Source: Candidatus Caccalectryoclostridium excrementigallinarum (lineage in GTDB: Bacteria > Bacillota > Clostridia > Christensenellales > UBA3700). From it: a stretch of DNA of 61,309 bases. The notes beneath the pieces are model-generated. The model made no database searches. It was not told the DNA's origin and saw only the letters and a list, made by a program, of their open reading frames with translations. The translations under genes and the position numbers were made by a program. The stretch spans positions 1 to 61,309 of the forward strand of contig DVNJ01000011.1 of the NCBI GenBank assembly GCA_018714485.1, given 5' to 3'. Shown in pieces: positions 32,219 through 38,570 of this stretch; position 1 is the first letter of the stretch, and every line of letters starts with the position of its first letter.

Positions 32219-33517
32219 TTAAATAAACATAGCCAAATAGTGCGGCAAGGTCACTTTGCCCTCGGAAAAGCCGATGTTCCCGGCGGTAAATTTATATGCC
32301 AACGGCGGATCCCATTCTTTGAGATATGCGTTCAAAGACTGCGTACTTCCCCGCTTACTCTTCACTTCGATGGGCACTACGCCGCGGTTTTGCTCAACGA
32401 GAAATTCTATCTCCTGCGTGCCGGAATCTTTTTTTATATAATGCAACTCTATCCCGCGCTTTGCGAGCATGTCAAAGATAAGATTCTCGTATATGCCGCC
32501 CTTTGCCGGACCTGCGAGCTTGTCCTCAACGAGCGCCGCCTGCGTTTCAAAGCCGCACATTGCCGTCACAAGACCGATGTCCGTGCCGTATATCTTAAAT
32601 TCACTCGGTTTTTCGTAAGCGCGCAACGGCAGCTGCGGCGTGCTGACATTATATACCGCCTTGACCAACCCCGCGTCCGTGAGCCAATCCAATGCATTTT
32701 CATATTTTTTCGCACTGCCGCCTTTCGATACCACGGAATATTGAAACTTTGTATACTCCTTTGCAAGTTGACGCGGCAAGGAATAATAACACGCCCTGAT
32801 TTTTTGTTTTTCGCCGCCTGAAGCATATTTGTTTATATCCTCTTCGTATTCCGCCAAAATGCTGCGCTGCTTTTGAGCAACGGCTTGAAAATTATGCGTT
32901 TCGAAAAACGTGTTCACAACATCGGGCATGCCGCCGACCGCCAAATATTCGCGCAAAACGGCGCTTAATTTGGAGTTTACCGCGTCAGGAATTTTTTCCG
33001 TGCGCTCAAAATATCCGCGCAACGCCGCAATAGCCTCTTCCCCATAGCCGTACGCCCACAAAAATTCCTCAAAATCAAGCGAATACATCTCTATTTGCCG
33101 CTCATATCCCACCGGTACGGACACGATCTCTTTATAATGCAAGCCAAGCAGCGAACCGGACGAGATCACGTCGCACATGTCGTCCGTAGCCAAAAACTTG
33201 ATCGCCGTGCGCGCGGCGGGACAATGTTGTATCTCGTCCAAAAACAAAAGCGTCTTGCCTTTGACGAACCGCACTTCGGGCAGCTGCAATGAGATGCGCT
33301 TATATATCTCCACGGGAGAGAGATCGCCCTCGAAAATGTTTTTATATTCCGGATGCTTAAAAAAATTGATGACTATCATGCTTTGATAGTTGTTTCTTCC
33401 GAATTCTTCTATAATGAACGACTTTCCGACTTGCCTTGCCCCCTTGACCAAAAGACATTCGTTCTTTTTGCCCTTCTTCCAAGCAAGCAATTCGTCATAT
33501 ATCTTTCTTCTTAACAT
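32219..33517 (-). CDS. AAA_14/DUF4143 ATPase 2
   Basis: A 432-residue ATPase of the same superfamily as the genes at 14354 and 33995 but from another branch. Walker A is KGARQVGKS at about residue 26, Walker B is LLFLDEIQH at about 93, and the sensor-like motif is VISSGSLLG. A winged-helix-like middle follows. The C-terminal PD-(D/E)xK-like domain reads TQEIEFLVEQNRGVVPIEVKSKRG. The Glu-x-Lys (EVK) that active nucleases need is present, unlike in ATPases 1 and 3. It may be a nuclease or a structural derivative. GAGGTG precedes the ATG. It is divergent from ATPase 3, and both operator arrays lie in the 477 bp between them. Three direct repeats sit upstream of its promoter. Confidence 0.85.
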   Translation of the reverse strand: MLRRKIYDELLAWKKGKKNECLLVKGARQVGKSFIIEEFGRNNYQSMIVINFFKHPEYKNIFEGDLSPVEIYKRISLQLPEVRFVKGKTLLFLDEIQHCPAARTAIKFLATDDMCDVISSGSLLGLHYKEIVSVPVGYERQIEMYSLDFEEFLWAYGYGEEAIAALRGYFERTEKIPDAVNSKLSAVLREYLAVGGMPDVVNTFFETHNFQAVAQKQRSILAEYEEDINKYASGGEKQKIRACYYSLPRQLAKEYTKFQYSVVSKGGSAKKYENALDWLTDAGLVKAVYNVSTPQLPLRAYEKPSEFKIYGTDIGLVTAMCGFETQAALVEDKLAGPAKGGIYENLIFDMLAKRGIELHYIKKDSGTQEIEFLVEQNRGVVPIEVKSKRGSTQSLNAYLKEWDPPLAYKFTAGNIGFSEGKVTLPHYLAMFI

Positions 33518-33534
33518 TTTTCACCTCGGTCTTC

Positions 33535-33659
33535 ATTTTATCACTTTTTTTCATATAATTCAAGCGCAATGCATAGAATTTGACGATACTTTTGCCGAAA
33601 AATGCATAGAATTTGACGATACTTTTTGTAAAATGTGCATAGAATTTGACGATACTTTT
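33535..33659 (-). promoter_or_regulatory. ATPase 2 promoter with three 33-bp-spaced direct repeats
   Basis: On the minus strand TTGAAT (33558-33563) and TAAAAT (33535-33540) are 17 bp apart. Upstream are three copies of a 24-bp sequence, in plus-strand reading TGCATAGAATTTGACG followed by ATACTTTT, starting at 33570, 33603 and 33636. The period is exactly 33 bp, about three helical turns, so bound proteins would face the same side. The 9-bp spacers differ. The first copy ends seven bases from the -35. Confidence 0.8.
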
Positions 33660-33832
33660 TAATATCCGCTTTATGTATGTAAAATATCGACATATAAGCC
33701 GCATTTATGCTTGCGCCGTCCCTGCCCTTGACAATGCCTTGACAGAATGCCTCTTAAAACAATGCGCGGCAAGTCAAGTTCATGCCGTCATCACCCCCGT
33801 TTCTATCAGCCTTTTCGAGACGCGAGCGGGAA

Positions 33833-33971
33833 TTTTGTCGACCGAGGACGGACAGTTTTCCTGTTTTTACCATTTTTGTCGACTGAGGACGGACAGTTTT
33901 TCCGTTTTTACCGTTTTTGTCGACTGAAGACGGACAAAAATGTTGACAATGCAGGCTTTATCGGTTACAAT
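33833..33971 (+). promoter_or_regulatory. ATPase 3 promoter with three 41-bp-spaced direct repeats
   Basis: Three copies of TTTTGTCGACTGAGGACGGA (plus CAG or CAA; one or two changes per copy) start at 33833, 33874 and 33915, an exact period of 41 bp, about four helical turns. They end five bases before TTGACA (33943-33948), which is 17 bp from TACAAT (33966-33971). The architecture is the same as at ATPase 2, with an unrelated sequence and different period. Confidence 0.8.
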
Positions 33972-33994
33972 ATAAAAAAACGTCGGAGCAAGTT

Positions 33995-35194
33995 ATGATA
34001 TTACGCAAAGCATATCTCGATAAAATAATCCCGCTGATAGATAAAAATCTTATCAAGGTGCTCACGGGCGTACGCCGCGCGGGCAAAACTATTTTGTTGC
34101 AGCAAATTCAGACATATTTGCGCCAAAACGGACGCGACGACAGGCAGATCGTATATATCAATTTCGAATCCAGATCCAACGCGCATTTGAAAGATCCCGA
34201 CGCGCTCTATCGGCACATTTTGGACGCGGCAAAAGCAAGCAGCGGCAAAGTTTATATCTTTTTAGACGAGATACAGAGCGTGTCGTCATGGGAAGAGGTG
34301 GTCTCCTCGCTGCTCGTGGACATAGACTGCGACATATATATAACAGGCTCCAACTCCAAGCTGCTTTCCGGCGAACTCGCCACGCTGATCGCCGGGCGAT
34401 ATATACAGATCCGCATATATCCATTTACCCTCTCCGAAGCAAAGGAGATAAGCTTGCAAAACGGCAATTTTGTCTCGGATAACGATCTGTTTCTCGATTA
34501 TTTGCGTTACGGCGGCTTACCGCTCAGGTTCTCGCTGGAAAAAATATCCGTAGAGTCGTATCTTTCCGACACCTATGACACCATCGTGGTCAAGGACATA
34601 ATTCAGCGAAATAAACTCTATGACGCCAATTTATTAAACCTCATTCTCGGCTTTTTAATGGACAACATCGGCAACGCCTTCTCTGCCCGCTCCATCGCCG
34701 CGACCCTGACTGCGGGCGGAATAAAAACTTCCGTCGACACGGTCTTGACTTATCTCGACTATATCAAAAACGCGATGATAGTTAATTGTGTGCAACGCTA
34801 CGACATCAAGGGTAAAAGGCTCTTGTCGTCCGCCGAAAAATATTATGCCGTCGACACGGGCTTGCGTAACGTGATCAAATCGAGCGACGCCATAGACTAT
34901 AACAAACTTTATGAGAACGTCGTGTTTTTGGAGCTTGTGTCCCGCGGTTACGACGTGAAAGTGGGTAAAACCGACGATTACGAAATAGACTTTATCGCAT
35001 ACAAGGACAATGAGCGCATATATGTTCAGGTATGCTATCTGCTCGCCACTCCCGAAACGATCAAGCGCGAATTCGGCAACCTTGAGAAAATTGCGGACAA
35101 TTACCCAAAATACGTCATCTCGGGCGACATTCCCGATTTTTCGAGAAACGGCATCAAGCACCTCAATATTATCAAATTTTTGCTCGATAAATAA
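33995..35194 (+). CDS. AAA_14/DUF4143 ATPase 3
   Basis: A 399-residue ATPase closely matching ATPase 1 in its motifs: Walker A GVRRAGKT, Walker B YIFLDEIQS, and ITGSNSKLLSGELATLIAGR. A winged-helix-like part follows (FSARSIAATLTAGGIKTSVDTVLTYLDYI). The C-terminal PD-(D/E)xK-like domain reads DDYEIDFIAYKDNERIYVQVCY, with QVCY in place of ExK, so it is probably catalytically dead as a nuclease. The ribosome-binding site is GGAG. Its promoter is consensus-like and preceded by the 41-bp-period repeats. Divergent from ATPase 2; downstream lies the tRNA-Leu repeat mosaic. No partner gene is adjacent. Confidence 0.85.
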   Translation: MILRKAYLDKIIPLIDKNLIKVLTGVRRAGKTILLQQIQTYLRQNGRDDRQIVYINFESRSNAHLKDPDALYRHILDAAKASSGKVYIFLDEIQSVSSWEEVVSSLLVDIDCDIYITGSNSKLLSGELATLIAGRYIQIRIYPFTLSEAKEISLQNGNFVSDNDLFLDYLRYGGLPLRFSLEKISVESYLSDTYDTIVVKDIIQRNKLYDANLLNLILGFLMDNIGNAFSARSIAATLTAGGIKTSVDTVLTYLDYIKNAMIVNCVQRYDIKGKRLLSSAEKYYAVDTGLRNVIKSSDAIDYNKLYENVVFLELVSRGYDVKVGKTDDYEIDFIAYKDNERIYVQVCYLLATPETIKREFGNLEKIADNYPKYVISGDIPDFSRNGIKHLNIIKFLLDK

Positions 35195-35199
35195 ATTTT

Positions 35200-35855
35200 A
35201 CCGCACCAACGGAGAGAGCCTTATACTCTCTGTGGGTTAGGAGCGCGGCAAGCCGCGCTCGATAACCGCACATATAAAAAAAGAGAGGCTCTCACCTCTC
35301 CGTTGGTGCGGTTACGGGACTTGTCTTTCAGCGATTGTTGGCGAGACAAGCATGTCATACCCGAAAAGCCGTTCGCCCAATCGCGTGCAGCGGATGTCGC
35401 CGCCCTGCGGCGTCATCCGGTGAACGCGCCCGGTTCCGGGACTTGTCTTTCAGCGATTGTTGGCGAGGCAAGCAGTTCGGACCCGAAAAGTCGTTCGCCC
35501 AATCGCGTGCAGCGGATGGAGTATCGGGACAAGTCGATACTCCATACGGTGCACAGTCCCGGTAACCGCACCAATAGGGAGAGGGAATTTTGCCATAGAC
35601 TGTGGGTTAGGAGCGCGGCAAGCCGCGCTCGATAACCAAAAAAAGAGAGGTTTGAACCTCTCCCTTAGCCGCACCGGGACTTGCCTTTCAGCGATTGCGC
35701 AGAAAACATTGTCAGAAAATAAAATCATATCCGCAATCGCGTGCAGCGGATGTCGCCGCCCCGCGGCGTCATCCGGTGAACGCGCCCGGTAACCGCACCA
35801 ACTATTCCAAATAATAAAAAAACGGACCCTTTGCAAGGTCCGATTTTGGAATAGT
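35200..35855. repeat. Repeat mosaic built around tRNA-Leu 3'-end copies
   Basis: No gene lies here. ACCGCACCA, the 3' end of the adjacent tRNA-Leu, occurs at about 35200, 35566 and 35792 on the plus strand, and its complement near 35304 and at the tRNA itself. Three inverted-repeat units result: 35200-35312 (17-bp arms), 35563-35674 (weaker) and 35785-35871 (27-bp arms, reaching into the tRNA). Between them are three copies of a module of about 120 bp that opens CGGGACTTG(T/C)CTTTCAGCGA and closes CGCCCGGT or AGTCCCGGT (35314-35434, 35436-35563, 35675-35790). A hairpin GAGCGCGGCAAGCCGCGCTC occurs twice (35241-35260, 35611-35630). On the minus strand each module ends like a tRNA 3' half followed by a hairpin and T-run. 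Confidence 0.75.
35814..35842 (-). terminator. Terminator after tRNA-Leu
   Basis: On the minus strand CGGACC pairs with GGTCCG (35823-35842) around TTGCAAAG, followed by TTTTTTT. It lies inside the inverted repeat that joins the tRNA to the repeat mosaic. Confidence 0.8.
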
Positions 35856-35938
35856 TGGTGCGGTTACCGGGACTTGAACCCGGATGGTTGCCCATACGCC
35901 CCTCAAACGTACGCGTCTGCCTGTTCCGCCATAACCGC
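35856..35938 (-). tRNA. tRNA-Leu (anticodon GAG)
   Basis: An 83-nt class II tRNA with CCA encoded (35856-35858). The acceptor stem is GCGGTTA paired with TAACCGC. The D arm includes AACAGGCAGACGCG. The anticodon stem TACGT/GCGTA holds loop TTGAGGG, giving anticodon GAG for CUC/CUU leucine codons. A long variable arm precedes the T arm CCGGGTTCAAGTCCCGG. Its 3' end is copied several times in the neighbouring repeat mosaic. Confidence 0.95.
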
Positions 35939-35961
35939 ATAGCCGTTTCGACAGCTTTAAT

Positions 35962-35991
35962 ATGATATTATAAACGCCACGGCTTTGTCAA
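35962..35991 (-). promoter_or_regulatory. tRNA-Leu promoter
   Basis: TTGACA (35986-35991) and TATCAT (35962-35967) on the minus strand, 18 bp apart, about 24 bp upstream of the tRNA 5' end. Confidence 0.6.
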
Positions 35992-36107
35992 CGATTTTGC
36001 GGAAAGTTTTGCAATTTTTAGCGGCAAAGCGACTGCGCGAGCCTTGCGCCCTCGATCGCTCGGCAAAAAGCGGCGCGAATATGCCCGAGCTTTTGCGCAC
36101 AAGCGGG

Positions 36108-36160
36108 AAAAGCGCCTTACAAGAGCTATCCTCTCGCTAAGCCTCCCGCAAGGCGCTTTT
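36108..36160 (-). terminator. Terminator after the mscS-type gene
   Basis: AAAAGCGCCTT (36108-36118) and AAGGCGCTTTT (36150-36160) pair around a 31-base loop that itself folds; the 3' strand on the minus side ends in TTTT. It lies just after the stop codon at 36169. Confidence 0.65.
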
Positions 36161-36168
36161 AGGGCATG

Positions 36169-36993
36169 TCACTTTATGTGCACGTCGAGTTGGTTATAAG
36201 GGATCTCCACGTTCGCCGCGATCAAGGCGTCGGTGACGCGCTCCATGAGGTCGGCTTTGACGTCGTCGTAATCTTCCGTTTTCGTCCAGACTTTCAAGGT
36301 GAAGACGAGCGAACTTGCCGCCTGTTCGGCGAGCACGACAGCGGGAGCGGGATCTTCGAGGCACTTGCCGTTTTCCGCAACGCAGCTCAAGATCACGTCC
36401 TTGGCGCGCTTATAGTCCTTGGTGTAAGCCACGCCGAAGTTGAGGTCGAGGCGGCGCGTGGGCTTGGCGGTGAAGTTGGTGAGCTTGTCCGAAGTGAGGT
36501 CGGAGTTGGGGATGCAGACCAGCTCGTTGGTGGAGGTGTTGATATAGGTATACATGATGGTGATGTTCTCCACGATACCCGTGGCGCTCTCGCTGCTTAT
36601 CTTGTCACCCACCCTAAAAGGACGCGTAACGAGAATGACGATGCCCGCGGCGAGGTTGGACAAGCTGCCCTGCAAGGCAAGACCGACGGTCACGCCCAGC
36701 GAGGCGATCGCGGCGGAAATCGAGGAAGTTTCAAAGCCGAGATAGCCGATATAGACGCAAAAGGCGATGAATTTGATTATCCTTCCCACCCACGGCAGGA
36801 CGACGACGCGCAAGGTCTTGTCCACGTTTTTCTTTTCCAGGCGCTTGTTGAGCTTTTTGATGAGCAGGTTGGTGAGCTTGAAGACGACAAAGAGGATGAT
36901 GCCGCCGATGACGACTTTCAATCCTTCGGTCGTGATCCAATTCCAGATCGTGTTGAGAACTCCTTCCCAATCGATCGCGCTTAAAAGATACAT
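36169..36993 (-). CDS. Small-conductance mechanosensitive channel, MscS family
   Basis: A 274-residue MscS-type channel that opens under membrane tension to release solutes during osmotic downshock. After a short N-terminus there are three membrane segments. The pore-lining third helix shows the family pattern ASLGVTVGLALQGSLSNLAAG, followed by IVILVTRPFRVGDKI, the start of the beta domain. The C-terminal alpha-beta domain is present and ends near DVHIK. Length and motifs fit the minimal E. coli MscS layout. It is 69 bp downstream of coaE on the same strand and has its own terminator. Confidence 0.95.
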   Translation of the reverse strand: MYLLSAIDWEGVLNTIWNWITTEGLKVVIGGIILFVVFKLTNLLIKKLNKRLEKKNVDKTLRVVVLPWVGRIIKFIAFCVYIGYLGFETSSISAAIASLGVTVGLALQGSLSNLAAGIVILVTRPFRVGDKISSESATGIVENITIMYTYINTSTNELVCIPNSDLTSDKLTNFTAKPTRRLDLNFGVAYTKDYKRAKDVILSCVAENGKCLEDPAPAVVLAEQAASSLVFTLKVWTKTEDYDDVKADLMERVTDALIAANVEIPYNQLDVHIK

Positions 36994-37062
36994 TGTTTTC
37001 TCCTTCGGCTATTCAGCCCGTATATTCGTTTGAACGCGCCCTAAGAGTGCGGTTTTCTCTCG

Positions 37063-37641
37063 TTACGCCTTGCTCTCCTTGAAGAATGCGAGCATTTTGT
37101 CCACGCTTTCCGCAAGGTCCGTCAAGGAGCCGTCGTTGTCGATGACGTAGTCGGCGTTCGCGAGCAGGACTTCGTCGCTCGCGCGGGTGGCGTCCACCTT
37201 AGCAACGCTTTCTTCGTCCTTTCCGTCCCGCTCCGCCACGCGCTCCACGCGCGCTTCCCTGCTCGACCGCACATAGACGCAGGCATCGAACATATCTTTC
37301 CAGCCGCTCTCGATGAGAAGCGGAACTTCGGCATACGCCTCGGAAAAGCCGTCCAAAATGCGTTTGAGGCAGGCGCGGATCTGCGGGTGGGCGAGCGAAT
37401 CGAGCTTGGCGAGCTTGATCTTGTCGTTATAGACTATCTCCGCGAGCGCTTTGAGGTCTATCTCCCCCTCCTTGACCGCGCCGGGGAAGTTTTTGTCTAT
37501 CTGCTCGATGTAATCGGGACTGTAAACGACCACGTTGCGATAGATCTCATCGCAACTTGCCGTGCGCTTGCCCTTTTTGCGCAAAAGCTCCAAAACCGTG
37601 CTCTTGCCGCTTCCTATTTTGCCGTAGATCGCGATAATCAT
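37063..37641 (-). CDS. coaE: Dephospho-CoA kinase
   Basis: CoaE phosphorylates the ribose 3'-OH of dephospho-CoA, the last step of coenzyme A synthesis. The 192-residue protein has the P-loop YGKIGSGKSTVLE at residue 6, the substrate region SLAHPQIRACLKRIL, PLLIESGWKDMFD (CoaE usually has PLLFE here) and the lid region RVAERDGKDEESVAK. AGGAGG precedes the ATG. coaE commonly follows polA in Bacillota; here about 930 bp of repeats separate the two, and copy B of the dispersed repeat ends only about ten bases before the ATG. Confidence 0.94.
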   Translation of the reverse strand: MIIAIYGKIGSGKSTVLELLRKKGKRTASCDEIYRNVVVYSPDYIEQIDKNFPGAVKEGEIDLKALAEIVYNDKIKLAKLDSLAHPQIRACLKRILDGFSEAYAEVPLLIESGWKDMFDACVYVRSSREARVERVAERDGKDEESVAKVDATRASDEVLLANADYVIDNDGSLTDLAESVDKMLAFFKESKA

Positions 37642-37650
37642 AATCCTCCT

Positions 37651-38013
37651 GATAAGCGAAAAATCTCGAGGATAGGGGCAGAAAAGCTTTGAGCTTTTTC
37701 TGCCTCTCGATTTTTCGCTTGCTTAAAGACAACCCCGCCATTCGAAAACGACTCCGCGAATATAACGCACTATTGCGCGTTGCGGCGGAACTCTGTTTCG
37801 CCGCAAGATCGTTTTCTTGAGGCGTGGTTTTCTCTCTTTTTGCGGGAAAGTGTCAAGGTCTCGCACTCGCCTTACCCGCAAAAATTCACTCTTTCTGCCC
37901 TCAATTGCTCGCGTTGCTTCGCACTTTCGGAAAATGCGCACGCCGCATTTTAGAGGTAACGCTTGGCAAAAGTGTGATTTTGCCGCGCTTTATCGAACTT
38001 TTTAATAAGCGCG
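37651..38013 (-). repeat. Dispersed repeat, copy B (inverted copy of 1684-2046)
   Basis: The reverse complement of copy A over its whole length, with scattered differences. The terminal hairpin (37656-37718) faces coaE, with arms GCGAAAAATC and GATTTTTCGC. The far end diverges from copy A near 37990-38013. There is no coding content. On the minus strand its end supplies the immediate upstream region of coaE, ending next to the AGGAGG. Confidence 0.75.
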
Positions 38014-38033
38014 GCTTGACGCGCTTGCCGCAA

Positions 38034-38566
38034 CGTTTGCGATGCGCCGCTTTGCGGCTGTATGAGCAAACATTTCACGTGCCCTATCGTCGCTTTGCGG
38101 TTTTAGGGCACATTTCACGTTTTTGCAAGGCAAAAACATTTCACTTTTCGGCAGAAAGAAGGGCGCGCAGACGTTATCGCCTTATCTGCCGAAAAATTTC
38201 ACGTCCGTAGCGGCGCTGCATACTTTTGATTATTGATATTGCCGCGCCGCGCAGGACATCAGTGTGCCGCGCACGCTGCCACTCGCCTTACCCGCGCTTT
38301 ATCGGACTTTATTTGATGTGCCCACAGCACCGCAACGTTTGCGAAGCGCCGCTTTGCGGCTGTATGAGCAAACATTTCACGCGCTCTTTCGTCGCGCAGC
38401 GGTTTGAGGGCACATTTCACGTTTTTGCCAAGGCAAAAACATTTCACTTTTCGGCGTTTGATATGTTCGCTTTTCGCTCACGTTGGTAACGCCGAAAAAT
38501 TTCACGTCCGTAGCAAGGGCAAACAATTTCGCTTAATGTTCATTGCGCCCTTGCGCAGGACATCAG
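38034..38566. repeat. Two-unit array of hairpins separated by ATTTCAC
   Basis: ATTTCAC occurs at 38072, 38112, 38138, 38196 and again at 38374, 38414, 38441, 38499. Within each unit the steps are 40, 26-27 and 58 bp, and the units are 302 bp apart. Between the heptamers lie short inverted repeats: GTGCCCTA...TAGGGCAC, GTTTTTGCAAGGCAAAAAC and TTTTCGGC...GCCGAAAA. Each unit opens with CCGCAACGTTTGCGA and a GCCGCTTTGCGGC hairpin, and closes GCAGGACATCAG. Paired parts drift together while the heptamer stays fixed. No protein is encoded. It fills the gap between polA and coaE next to the dispersed repeat. Confidence 0.8.
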
Positions 38567-38570
38567 CGCT

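Noticed and set aside
33570..33937. CRISPR array at the evenly spaced repeats between ATPases 2 and 3
   Set aside because: Only three copies each of two different repeats, with spacers of 9 and about 18 bp, no cas genes, and a tight link to promoter -35 elements.
35200..35871. An integrated genomic island bounded by tRNA-Leu att sites
   Set aside because: The tRNA-end copies lie within about 670 bp and enclose no integrase or cargo; ATPase 3 lies outside them.
38034..38566. CRISPR or phage attachment array at the ATTTCAC repeats
   Set aside because: The constant element is only seven bases, spacing alternates between 26-27, 40 and 58 bp, and the intervening sequences are palindromes, not spacers.
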